Shown here piece after piece: positions 1 through 8,027 of a DNA stretch of 14,530 nt. This DNA is from UBA11795 sp964652755 (GTDB lineage Bacteria; Chloroflexota; Dehalococcoidia; Lucifugimonadales; UBA826). The notes beneath the pieces were generated by a model. That model searched no databases and was not told the origin of the DNA. It saw only the letters and a list, made by a program, of their open reading frames with translations. A program made the position numbers and the translations under genes. Numbering within the stretch: the first letter of the stretch is position 1; the number at the start of each line of letters is the position of its first letter. The stretch spans positions 1 through 14,530 of the forward strand of contig CAZZBP010000055.1 in assembly GCA_964652755.1 (NCBI GenBank), read 5' to 3'.

Positions 1-3000
1 CGAACGTGTCTTCAAAGCCCTTCGCCTGATTTGAGAAATAAGTCCACTCCTTTTCGGTAAGCGGATCATCAGTAAGGACAAGGGTCAAAATCCTGAATTT
101 CTTCTGTGCTTTATTATGATTCGGTGCACGGGTACCAAGCTTCTCTATGACGTCTTCGACCGTTACAATTACTTTTTTATCTGCATACCATTTCTGTTCA
201 TCGAAAAAATCTCCTGCTGTGGCTGATATACCCCTAAACAAAACTACGTCGTCCACTTCATCCGGGGGTATTAATCCCATCAAGTACAGTTCGAAATTGC
301 CGTAGGGTATCGAGTTTCCACCGTTGGCATAAACGCCGAACGGATCTGCCGTATACCAGTTGTCCCCCAGTTCTTTTAGAGTGCTCAAATCAAAGCCGCC
401 TAGCTGACCGTTTACACTGCTTACGCCCCAGTGGGAACCGGCATGCTGCTCATCCATCGCATCTTCAGGGTGTATGACATTAGTGTCAAAGGTGGAGGCA
501 GCAAGACCCCCTGTACTGAGGGAGTAATTACCCCAATGATGCATCAGCTCATGCAGTGATGGCCCGCAGCAAACCCCCGATTTCAACGGGAAAAAAAGTA
601 CTGACTTGAGTTTCCCATCCGAGCCAACATGCTTCGTTGCGTCGTACCCTTCTTCATCCTCACTAATTCCTATCACATTGTTTGAAACACCCCTGTATGC
701 GCCTTTATACTGCAGCGCGGTTTCCTCCTCGTTCATAACAAGGAATACAAAATCAAAATCGTCCTTGAAATGAGAATACACGTCGTTTAGCAAATAGTTT
801 TGCATTGACGAGTTGACGGAGGCACCGGCCACCCATTCGGGGTATTCGAAAGCGGACAGTTCCAAAGAGGCAGAGTATCCGTCAGGAGACACGGATATCT
901 TTGAAGGCTCTCTGACTGCGGGCTCAGATTCCCGTAAAGATCCCACCCGCCTCTCCACACCTTTCGGGTCAAGTATTCCGTTAGCGAGGTATATCCAGTC
1001 AAGCTTGCCACCGAAAGCAGTTCCTGACCCACCGGCGTTGTAGAGACCTAATGTGTTATCGACATGGTCAACGCTGGGTAGATGCGACCACTTATTCTTT
1101 TCCAAGTCTTCGGCGAAGCTCCATTCGAAATCGTCCGGAAGAGTGAATATCTCTGTCTCATTGGGAAATTCCGTTCCGGTGAGAACCGTAAGCGATGCCT
1201 GTTTTTCAGGAATGTTGATTGTGAACTGTATCTCGTTCCATCTTTTTATATCGAGTTTAACCTGGGAGACTAAAAAAGCAGCGTTGTGTTTACGGTAATC
1301 TCCGGGCGGGGTCATATTCAGGCTTACTTCAAGCTGACACAATTCGTTTATATTGAGCCGGAGCCACCTGTAATAGTTCCCAAAAGAAAAAAGTAGTCGG
1401 CTTGGAGAATGGTACTTGTGGAAATCTGGCGAGCCCGATACCGGCATCTCATTGGGAAGTACCTCTGGCAGTACCGCGAATGCAAGTGTGAATTTATCAC
1501 GGTGGAGGCCTTTATCTGTGACGCTCGGTTTTAGACTAACGTTTCCAGATACACCCCAGGCATCACCCGCAACGTATGGGACGTCTAGTATGCCGTCGTG
1601 GAACAACACGTCTTCACCCTTGTCATTGCTGTGGAAAGCCCAGTCATAACCACCTGTGACAGTGTTAACCCCTGCCTCTGCAAAGTCCCAGTATCCAACG
1701 TCGTCGATCTGGGCCGAAGTAGTCAAGTTGGAGGATGATTTTTCAGGATATATAAGTGGATATCCGTGGAAAATTACTTCAGTATTTTCCAGTTTATCTG
1801 CCCAGTGATCATGTGCGTCCTCTAAAGAATCTCTGAGAGCATCTATATCCTCTAAGGAATTGACCGAGTCCCAGCTTCCAAATGCTTTTAGAAGTTCCTC
1901 GTCGCTTGAGGCAAGATAGCCTTTGTAGTCATTTACCTTCTTTGTCAGACTTCCCCTGTCCGCGTTTCGCTCCGCCCGAAATTGATCTATATCCGGAGAT
2001 AATCCAAGCCAGTCGTTCCAGTACAGAATTCTGTTCTCGTAGCCTTTACCAGGGGTAACATCCTTACCCTCTGCCTTCATTTTTTCGTAAAGTTCCGGCC
2101 AGTAGTCATAATTTCTTGGCCACTCGTAAACGTATTTTCCTCTTGGATGTGCTCTGTATATGCCGTCTGGGTATAGCAGTCCTCCATTGCTTTGAGAGTA
2201 GGACCGGTGTCCGCATCCTGTAACGGGGTCTATATTGGTGGGCGCACCTATAACGGCAACTATTCTTTCCGCTTGTGAAAGCGGTTCAGGTCGACTCGAT
2301 TGCTTCGCCACAGCTTCCTTTGTCGTAGTCGCGACAGGTTGAGTCGTGGCTCCCGCTCCAGCACTGTCGGTTGACGTCGCAGATGTTTCGGCAGAAGTTT
2401 TTGCGACAGATTCCGATGCTATGTTCAGTTCATATCCGCCCGTACCCTCATCTCCATATGACCAGGCTTTTATGATGTAGTCGCCATCTCCCTGATCCAG
2501 GCTGACCGATCTTGATATTCTGGAAGTTCCTTCCGTAGATATCCAGAAATAGCCGGCTCCGTCCGCGTACGTGGACGAACCTGGCCCGAATATGTCCGCA
2601 TCCAGCTGGGCACCTGACAGGGACGTAATATCAACAGTTATTACATCACCGTTCGTGGCGGAATACTTGTAACAGTCGTACTTATCAGCACTGGATATCG
2701 TTCCCGAGATAGAATCCCCGATCTTAAGTACGCCACAAATTTCAGTAACGCTGGAATTTGACGTTGTTGTTCCACTATTTAGAGAGACCGTAAGTTCGTA
2801 GTTTCCTTCCGCGGCATTACCGTACGACCATGCCTTTACCCTGTAAGTTCCATCGCCCTTGTCCAGAGATGTAGACAGGGTAACCTCAGAAGTTCCACTT
2901 GATGCGGTCACATATTTAAAACCTGTGTTTACTTCCGTGACCGGAGTTCCGGGGGCGTAAAGGTCCGCATCTAGTGGAGTCCCGTCCTTTGAGGTCATCT

Positions 3001-3646
3001 TGATGACCACGCTATCGCTTTGACTCGCTGTGAATGTGTAGCAATCGAACTTGTTGCTTCCCCCTATATTTCCTGCGATAGCAGTATCCGGAGTAACAGC
3101 GTTACATTCCGCGGATGATTCGGAAACCTGGGATGGAGCGGACTGGGACTCGGAAGATGTTGGCATGGATACAGATACTTCATAGTCTCCCAGACTTTTC
3201 GAGTAAGACCATACCTTGATCTTGTAGCTACCCGCTCCCTTATCTAATGCCAAAGTGCCCGACTTGGTTTCTGTTCCGACTGCCGTTACCCAGGCATAAC
3301 CCGTGTTATCAAGTGCTACTTCAGATCCAGGCGCATAAAGGTCTGCATCTAGGCTTGAGCCGGACTTAGAATTCAAGCTTACGGAGATAGTATTACCCTG
3401 TATCGCCGGGTCATCGGAGGTGAAGTCGTAACATTCATAACCGGATGACGCAGATACCGTTCCGGTGACCGGAGTCCCTACTGTTATAGAGTCGCACGTC
3501 ACCGCCGTACCTGTCGCAAGTCCTACCAGTCCCCTCCCTGAATCGGAAACAGTTAGATAGAGCAAAACTGCGATTATGACTGCAAGTGCCACGGCAGGTA
3601 CAATCCATGTCCGAACATGGAAAAACCGGGAATAGATACTATTCAT
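1..3646 (-). CDS. Large exported multidomain protein with PPC-like repeats and HExxH metalloprotease-like region (partial, C-terminus off window)
   Basis: I translated the minus strand by hand from the ATG at 3646 and found one open frame of 1,215 codons to the left edge with no stop, so the C-terminus is missing. Residues 14-33 form a hydrophobic segment after Arg/His residues, either a signal peptide or a signal anchor, which implies an extracytoplasmic location. Three PPC-like beta domains follow (about 51-159, 181-289, 304-410), then a Ser/Thr/Ala-rich linker (about 411-450), a charged region, a LamG/concanavalin-like stretch (about 650-885, ending in LDWIYLANGIL) and a peptidase-like part with HELMHHWG at 1032-1039 and LYLMGL at 1120-1125. 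PPC domains typically accompany secreted peptidases. I infer a secreted or surface zinc peptidase acting on protein or carbohydrate-linked polymers; the substrate is unknown. The start is preceded only by a weak AGGAATTGGG. The gene is divergent from the PLP enzyme gene. Confidence 0.8.
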   Translation of the reverse strand, partial: MNSIYSRFFHVRTWIVPAVALAVIIAVLLYLTVSDSGRGLVGLATGTAVTCDSITVGTPVTGTVSASSGYECYDFTSDDPAIQGNTISVSLNSKSGSSLDADLYAPGSEVALDNTGYAWVTAVGTETKSGTLALDKGAGSYKIKVWSYSKSLGDYEVSVSMPTSSESQSAPSQVSESSAECNAVTPDTAIAGNIGGSNKFDCYTFTASQSDSVVIKMTSKDGTPLDADLYAPGTPVTEVNTGFKYVTASSGTSEVTLSTSLDKGDGTYRVKAWSYGNAAEGNYELTVSLNSGTTTSNSSVTEICGVLKIGDSISGTISSADKYDCYKYSATNGDVITVDITSLSGAQLDADIFGPGSSTYADGAGYFWISTEGTSRISRSVSLDQGDGDYIIKAWSYGDEGTGGYELNIASESVAKTSAETSATSTDSAGAGATTQPVATTTKEAVAKQSSRPEPLSQAERIVAVIGAPTNIDPVTGCGHRSYSQSNGGLLYPDGIYRAHPRGKYVYEWPRNYDYWPELYEKMKAEGKDVTPGKGYENRILYWNDWLGLSPDIDQFRAERNADRGSLTKKVNDYKGYLASSDEELLKAFGSWDSVNSLEDIDALRDSLEDAHDHWADKLENTEVIFHGYPLIYPEKSSSNLTTSAQIDDVGYWDFAEAGVNTVTGGYDWAFHSNDKGEDVLFHDGILDVPYVAGDAWGVSGNVSLKPSVTDKGLHRDKFTLAFAVLPEVLPNEMPVSGSPDFHKYHSPSRLLFSFGNYYRWLRLNINELCQLEVSLNMTPPGDYRKHNAAFLVSQVKLDIKRWNEIQFTINIPEKQASLTVLTGTEFPNETEIFTLPDDFEWSFAEDLEKNKWSHLPSVDHVDNTLGLYNAGGSGTAFGGKLDWIYLANGILDPKGVERRVGSLRESEPAVREPSKISVSPDGYSASLELSAFEYPEWVAGASVNSSMQNYLLNDVYSHFKDDFDFVFLVMNEEETALQYKGAYRGVSNNVIGISEDEEGYDATKHVGSDGKLKSVLFFPLKSGVCCGPSLHELMHHWGNYSLSTGGLAASTFDTNVIHPEDAMDEQHAGSHWGVSSVNGQLGGFDLSTLKELGDNWYTADPFGVYANGGNSIPYGNFELYLMGLIPPDEVDDVVLFRGISATAGDFFDEQKWYADKKVIVTVEDVIEKLGTRAPNHNKAQKKFRILTLVLTDDPLTEKEWTYFSNQAKGFEDTF
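2417..3496 (-). repeat. Three tandem PPC-like domain repeats inside the secreted protein
   Basis: The repeats lie at 3496-3170, 3106-2780 and 2737-2417 (residues 51-159, 181-289, 304-410). Each opens with a Cys and has a second Cys exactly 21 residues later (51/72, 181/202, 304/325). Each then carries LDADLYAPG or LDADIFGPG, a Tyr/Trp-rich strand, LDKG or LDQG, and a closing WSY followed by YEV or YEL. The paired Cys suggest one disulfide per domain, fitting an exported protein. The repeats are diverged at the DNA level, so they are old duplications rather than recent copies. Assignment to the pre-peptidase C-terminal (PPC) fold is by pattern recognition. Confidence 0.75.
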
Positions 3647-3837
3647 TACAAACCCAATTCCTATTAGATATGTCTTAATCCACTAATTTTACCAATTGGA
3701 AAATCACAATATAGGAAACATTATTATATGCTAGACCCGCATATATTGAGCGTAAAAACACCTGTGTGTTCGTTAGATCACATTAAGGGAATTGGATCAT
3801 TTGCTGAAAGCTTAGAAAGACTTAAGATGACGATATT
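3647..3837. promoter_or_regulatory. Divergent intergenic region with palindromes
   Basis: This AT-rich 191-base spacer must hold the promoters of both the secreted protein (minus) and the PLP enzyme (plus). It contains a perfect inverted repeat TATATGC/GCATATA (3725-3731 and 3739-3745) around a 7-base spacer, and an 8-base palindrome CCAATTGG (3692-3699) flanked by T and A runs. These are candidate operators. I could not fix a convincing -35/-10 pair. Confidence 0.4.
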
Positions 3838-4959
3838 ATGAACATTAATAAGACAGCCGGCAAAGAGGCTACTGGAGGGATTTTCTCCCCTGCAGCCGTC
3901 GTTCTACGGGGAGATGGAGAGCCCCTCAACAATACTGGTTACATCGAAAAACTTTCTTCTCTCTCCAGCAGGTCTCCCATAGCCTTGGATAACTATTCCT
4001 TAGGGGGGAGCGTAGCAGAACTGGAGAAATCCATGGCCAGGATGCTGGGAAAAGAGTCCGCCGTATTCATGCCCACTGGGACGCTAGCGAATCACATCGC
4101 CGTTCGAAATCTCTGCCAGAAATATCCCAGGGTCATTGTTCAGGAACAAGGCCATCTGTACAGGGACAGCGGTGACACTGTTCAGCAACTGAGCGGAATT
4201 AATCTGGTACCGCTGGGAGTAGGAAACCTTTGTTTTACTCATGAAGAAGTGCAACTGGCAATAGATGACTCGCTAAACGGAAGGGTTCAGACCCAGATTG
4301 GTGCCATGGTGATTGAAAGTCCGGTTCGAAGGTGTCACGGACAAGTAATGCCCTTCGAGGAGATGCAACAGATTACTCAACTATGCCGAGAAAATTCAAT
4401 AGGAACGCATCTCGACGGGGCGCGTCTATTCATGATGAGTGCCGCAAGCGGGATCAATCCCGAGGTGTATTCGAGTCTCTTTGACACAGTGTATGTATCG
4501 ACGTGGAAGTATTTCGGGTCACCCTTCGGTGCAATCCTTGCGGGCTCGCATGAATTCTGCGAAAACCTGTACCAACAACGCCGCATGTTTGGAGGAGGAC
4601 TACCCTCTGCCTCCATGGCAGCAGCTTTGGCACTTGAGGGTAGTAAATCATTTCAGAAACAATTCGGCGATGCTATGAAAAGAGGGACAGAGTTACTAAG
4701 TCGACTAAGCGAAGCTCCTGAAGTTCAATGGGAACCTTACCCAAATGGATCAAATATATTCCCTGTCTCTTTCTCAAGAAGAGTTGATATTAACGCCCTG
4801 TCCTGCGCACTCGAAAAAAGAGGTATATTCATCAATCACGAAACGGATGAAACAAACAGGATACACGTCACTGTAAACGTCACACTGTTGAGAAAATCGG
4901 TCGACCAGATTTTGCATGATTTCAACAAAGCCCTGGAAGAATCCGCCACCGGCAGCTAG
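3838..4959 (+). CDS. PLP-dependent enzyme of the threonine aldolase / beta-eliminating lyase family
   Basis: 373 residues, close to full length for this fold-type I family, which includes low-specificity threonine aldolases (threonine to glycine plus acetaldehyde) and tryptophanase-like lyases. Visible hallmarks are DNYSLGG with VAELE (51-63), the cofactor-phosphate region MPTGTLANH (78-86), ESPVRR (160-165), the HLDGARL motif (191-197) whose Asp193 should contact the PLP ring nitrogen, and the probable Schiff-base Lys224 in STWKYFGSPFGAILAG. RRMFGGGL (248-255) is also typical. The N-terminus lacks the usual DxRSDT start of classic threonine aldolases, so this is a side branch and the true substrate is uncertain. 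It should be cytosolic. The ATG at 3838 has no strong Shine-Dalgarno. The gene stands alone: divergent from the secreted protein gene and followed by a pseudogene on the other strand. Confidence 0.85.
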   Translation: MNINKTAGKEATGGIFSPAAVVLRGDGEPLNNTGYIEKLSSLSSRSPIALDNYSLGGSVAELEKSMARMLGKESAVFMPTGTLANHIAVRNLCQKYPRVIVQEQGHLYRDSGDTVQQLSGINLVPLGVGNLCFTHEEVQLAIDDSLNGRVQTQIGAMVIESPVRRCHGQVMPFEEMQQITQLCRENSIGTHLDGARLFMMSAASGINPEVYSSLFDTVYVSTWKYFGSPFGAILAGSHEFCENLYQQRRMFGGGLPSASMAAALALEGSKSFQKQFGDAMKRGTELLSRLSEAPEVQWEPYPNGSNIFPVSFSRRVDINALSCALEKRGIFINHETDETNRIHVTVNVTLLRKSVDQILHDFNKALEESATGS

Positions 4960-4973
4960 CGACAGGGGGCTAT

Positions 4974-5627
4974 TTATCCGTATTGGATGTAGGGCTCAAC
5001 GGCCGTTGTAAGGGTTTCAATCACCATGTTTTGTCACCAGGACGGTATCACTGCAACCAATCGCCCCTAAGCCAGAAATACACATCGTAATGATCAGATG
5101 AAAACACACTCCCGACATCAATGGTCTGGATTCATCCACATTAATAGAGAATATATGCCCTTCATCCCAGCCCAGAGGAAAAGCGATCCCAATGCCGTAT
5201 GTGATTCTGCGAACTTACTTGTAACCAATGTCTGCGGTAATCTTTGCCCAGTCAGATGTATCCGGATAAAGACGAACAGCCTCTACCCAACAGAACCCTG
5301 GAACAAGTGAGGCTTCATGGGAAGGCGCTATGAAAACTGGGAGGGGGGCGAAGTCAAATGGGAGAATCAGGGCCTGGTACCAGTAATAACCCGGGGCTGG
5401 TAACCGAAGAGATCGTAAAGGTTCTCACGGCAGTGAATCACCAATACATCCGGTCCTGTCAGCGCCATCAATTCCTTAACATTGATTTATACGATTCGTG
5501 TACTCTTCAGCATGAAAAAGTTGAATTCTTGGCGGTACCGTTAAATAACCTCAACCAACCAAGGATATTCTTCCACTATGTTCCACATGTCCAAGGTAAT
5601 CGGATCTAAATTATTGAACAGGTCAGA
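4974..5627 (-). pseudogene. Decayed M24 family (Xaa-Pro peptidase / ectoine hydrolase-like) gene
   Basis: No intact gene occupies this stretch, but minus-strand fragments in changing frames read like one M24 protein. Frame A (from about 5627) has LDPITLDMWNIVEEYP and GPDVLVIHCRENLYDLFGY, resembling a creatinase N-terminal domain, with stops at 5541-5543, 5487-5489 and 5367-5369. Frame B (from 5379) continues with LILPFDFAPLPVF and VEAVRLYPDTSDWAKI, has a stop at 5215-5217, then GIGIAFPLGWDEGHI, FHLI and CSDTVLVT, resembling the C-terminal end of M24 domains, up to a stop at 5017-5019. Frame C gives ETLTTAVEPYIQYG and a TAA at 4974-4976. Most of the catalytic M24 core between ADIGYK and RITYGIG is missing, pointing to an internal deletion near 5215. 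Only about 200 of an expected roughly 390-400 residues remain. It cannot encode a working enzyme. Family assignment is from memory of motifs. Confidence 0.65.
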
Positions 5628-5652
5628 GCAATAAAAGGAAAAGGAGCGCCCA

Positions 5653-6408
5653 ATGAAAATTGCCAGGTTCGAATTTGACTCTAAAGTCAACTGGGGGATT
5701 TTGTCAGACAATCACTTTCACGCCATAGAGGGAGATCTATATGGGTCAAAAACACCAGGTAAAAAGATTTGCTCAGTAGAGGAGGCCACTTTCCTTCCTC
5801 CTATCCTTCCAACAAATAAGGTCCCCGCAATCGCCGCAAATTACGGAGAAAAGGATGACCGAGACGGCCCTGGTATTTTTATGAAACAGCCCGGTACATA
5901 CCAGGCTCATGGCGGCCCAATAATTTACCCTCGAAGTTGCAAATCTATAATTTACGAACCTGAATTGGGAATAGTGATCTCCAAGCCGGGCCGTCATATA
6001 AATGAGAAAGACGCATTGGATTACGTCCTCGGTTACACATGCGTAAACGATGTTAGTGCAGTCGATTTAGTTAAAAGTGATCTTGGAAAAGGTCTGTCAA
6101 TGAGGTGGAAGCATTTCGACACTTTCTGCCCTGTGGGTCCATATATAGAAACTGAAGTGAAAGAACCCGGCAACCTCAATATAGAATGCCTGGTGAATGG
6201 AGAGCTGTCCGGATCTGGAAACACTTCGGACATGATATTCCCCATACCAATGTTGATTAGCTGGGTATCGGAGGTGATGACCCTATACCCGGGTGACATA
6301 ATCCCTTCAGGATGCCCTGAGGCCAACACAATCAATATCGGTGACGAAGTTGAAGTCCGTATAGAAGAGGTGGGATCACTCGTAAATCGAGTAGTAGCGG
6401 ACTATTGA
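5653..6408 (+). CDS. Fumarylacetoacetate hydrolase (FAH) family protein, atypical active site
   Basis: 251 residues, the length of a single FAH C-terminal-type domain. The family hydrolyses or decarboxylates/isomerises 2-oxo-4-ene type diacids from aromatic catabolism, using Mg or Mn in the cytosol. Metal-site motifs are present: YEPELG (Glu102, Glu104) and NDVSA (Asp133); Lys153 in KHFDTFCPVGPYI is the usual conserved lysine. Departures are clear. The NYxxH..E element reads NYGEKDDR (63-70), so the usual His and Glu are Lys67 and Arg70. The usual GDxIxTGTPxG reads GDIIPSGCPEA (214-224), and NDVSARD reads NDVSAVD. A good AAGGAG lies 6 bases before the ATG. It may act downstream of the VOC/HpaB pair, or the altered site may mean a different reaction. 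It is convergent with the MFS gene. Confidence 0.85.
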   Translation: MKIARFEFDSKVNWGILSDNHFHAIEGDLYGSKTPGKKICSVEEATFLPPILPTNKVPAIAANYGEKDDRDGPGIFMKQPGTYQAHGGPIIYPRSCKSIIYEPELGIVISKPGRHINEKDALDYVLGYTCVNDVSAVDLVKSDLGKGLSMRWKHFDTFCPVGPYIETEVKEPGNLNIECLVNGELSGSGNTSDMIFPIPMLISWVSEVMTLYPGDIIPSGCPEANTINIGDEVEVRIEEVGSLVNRVVADY

Positions 6409-6427
6409 CCCTCGGACATTTATTCCA

Positions 6428-6462
6428 AAGATCTATTTCTCCTGTTTCCCGATCTTGTTTTT
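6428..6462 (+). terminator. Weak terminator-like hairpin after the FAH-family gene
   Basis: AAGATC (6428-6433) can pair with GATCTT (6451-6456) across a 17-base loop, followed by G and five T (6458-6462). The stem is short and AT-rich and the loop long, so this is a tentative call. Its position 20 bases after the FAH stop and just before the convergent MFS stop suits a terminator. Confidence 0.25.
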
Positions 6463-6471
6463 GAGGTTTTA

Positions 6472-7919
6472 TTAGTGTTCGGCTATTTCTCTTGGCTCTT
6501 GCCTGAACGCAGAAAGACCTGCGCCAACTAAAACAAATAGCGCACATACCAGGAATGTATACCTCAATCCCGTACTAAAAGACCCCAGCAGAGCCAGACC
6601 ACTAGTCTCGTCTATAGCTGCGAGTGTAGGAGGGTGGCCCATAGCACCCATTGTTGCCGTCACTATAGCTGTGGAAATTGCAATACCTATCACATTCCCA
6701 GAATTGCGAACCAGATTCATGAAGGATGNNNNNNNNNNAGCACGGAACTGTTATTAGGCGGCCAGAAAGTTCCGGAACCCAGAGTTTGGATTATCATTCC
6801 AGACATCACAAGAAGAAGAGTGGAATTCGTGTTCAAGGTACACAGTAAGAAAAGCCCCGCGGCGGTGACTATCAATCCTCCGACGTTGAAAACTCTCCAC
6901 CCGTAGCGATCAGAAAGTCTGCCGCTCACAGGGCCGGCTATCACCATGCAAAAAGCACCCGGAACTATTATCCACCCGATTGCGGCCGGACTGTATCCGA
7001 GGACAAATTGCTGATAGAACGGAATCATGAACCTGACGGGCTGGGTACCAAGAAAAGAAAGCAAGCTTGCGACTACACCGGTAGAAAACTGATTAATTTT
7101 AAAGAGTCGGATATCCAGTAATGGGGACGGAATCCGAAGTTCCCACCATATGAAAAAAGCCAACGAACCGATAAACCAGAAGAGTGAGACAAATACGGCT
7201 GGTGAAACCCAGTTAATCCTTGAACCAAGAGTCATTACAAGTAATAAAGAGACTAAGGCGACGGCAGAAAGAGCCGCCCCAACCCAGTCGAAGACATCGT
7301 TTTGATGCTCTCCCCCACCACTCCTTACCGGGTCCAAAATCACTATGGCTGCCAGGAGTGACAAAAGTCCCAATCCGGCTGTGGTATACAGAACCGACTG
7401 CCAACCCAGATAATCGACAAGAAAGCCTCCTATTGCAGGACCGACAACGGAACCCGTACCCACAACACCCATTGTGAGGCCAAGCGCTTTACCTCGATCA
7501 CGTTCACCAAAAGCGGCAATTACCATCGCCATGGAGGTGCCTTGTGTCATTGCTGATCCGGCGCCCTGCACTAACTTGGATCCGATTAGCTGATAGACAT
7601 GAACAGAAGAACCAGCGAGCAAACCTCCCAGTACAAAAATAATGAATCCGACCACATAAATCCGTTTCCTTCCCAAAAGATCTGACAACCGCCCCATGGG
7701 CAAAAGAAGAGCAGCTATCGTGAGGCCATACCCTATGACAATCCACTGGGTAGTAGGGAGATCTGTATGGAAATGATCCGCAATGGAAGGGAGGGCTACA
7801 CTGAGACTTCCGTGATCAAACACCGATGTAAAAAGACCTATCGACACGGCAAAGAGAACCCGCCATTTATAGTCAATCAGGTCAGCGACATTTTTAAAAA
7901 AAAAGAAAATACGAGACAC
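6472..7919 (-). CDS. DHA2-type MFS transporter, interrupted by an assembly gap
   Basis: A multi-pass inner-membrane proton-driven exporter of the 14-TM DHA2 drug/metabolite type. The N-terminal 393 residues (7919 down to 6741) contain VFDHGSLSVALPSIADHF in TM1, the MFS motif A GRLSDLLGRKR, motif C-like GVVGTGSVVGPAIGGFLVDY, and a second GRLSDRYG in the C half. After the N-run the protein resumes in another nominal frame as SFMNLVRNSGNVIGIAIST and ends at the TAA at 6472. The two parts join in frame if the real gap is 3n+2 bases, and homologues suggest roughly a dozen residues are missing, so I annotate one gene and not two. The start is a GTG at 7919 without a clear Shine-Dalgarno, 11 bases upstream of a 9-A/T homopolymer, so the extreme N-terminus is uncertain. 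It follows the MBL-fold gene by 108 bases on the same strand, possibly co-transcribed. Substrate unknown. Confidence 0.85.
6729..6738. other. Scaffold gap (10 N) inside the MFS gene
   Basis: Ten N replace sequence in the MFS coding region. Reading minus, the left flank ends ...SSV plus CT (a Leu codon whatever base follows) and the right flank resumes with CA before TCC TTC ATG. A 10-base filler throws the frame and creates a false stop (HPS-stop), so the length is a placeholder. Confidence 0.95.
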
Positions 7920-8027
7920 AATCAGACAAGACTATCACGATCCATTCGCTTTTAGCCGACCACTCAAACTATTAACTTAAAGAGAAAATACCGAGCCATC
8001 AACAACAAACTCAGAAAACAGAAACTT

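Noticed and set aside
787..1649. Several short plus- and minus-strand ORFs
   Set aside because: They lie within the continuous minus-strand frame of the large secreted protein and have no protein-family features.
4953..4973. Hairpin after the PLP enzyme gene (TAGC...GCTA)
   Set aside because: Four-bp stem without a T-tract; not a supportable terminator.
5098..5609. Two small plus-strand ORFs (70 and 83 residues)
   Set aside because: No recognisable motifs or Shine-Dalgarno, and they are antisense to fragments that read like an M24 protein on the minus strand.
7896..7904. Nine-A homopolymer near the MFS start as a possible frameshift site
   Set aside because: The other frames upstream offer no better start or transporter-like sequence, so the GTG at 7919 is kept, with the N-terminus flagged as uncertain.
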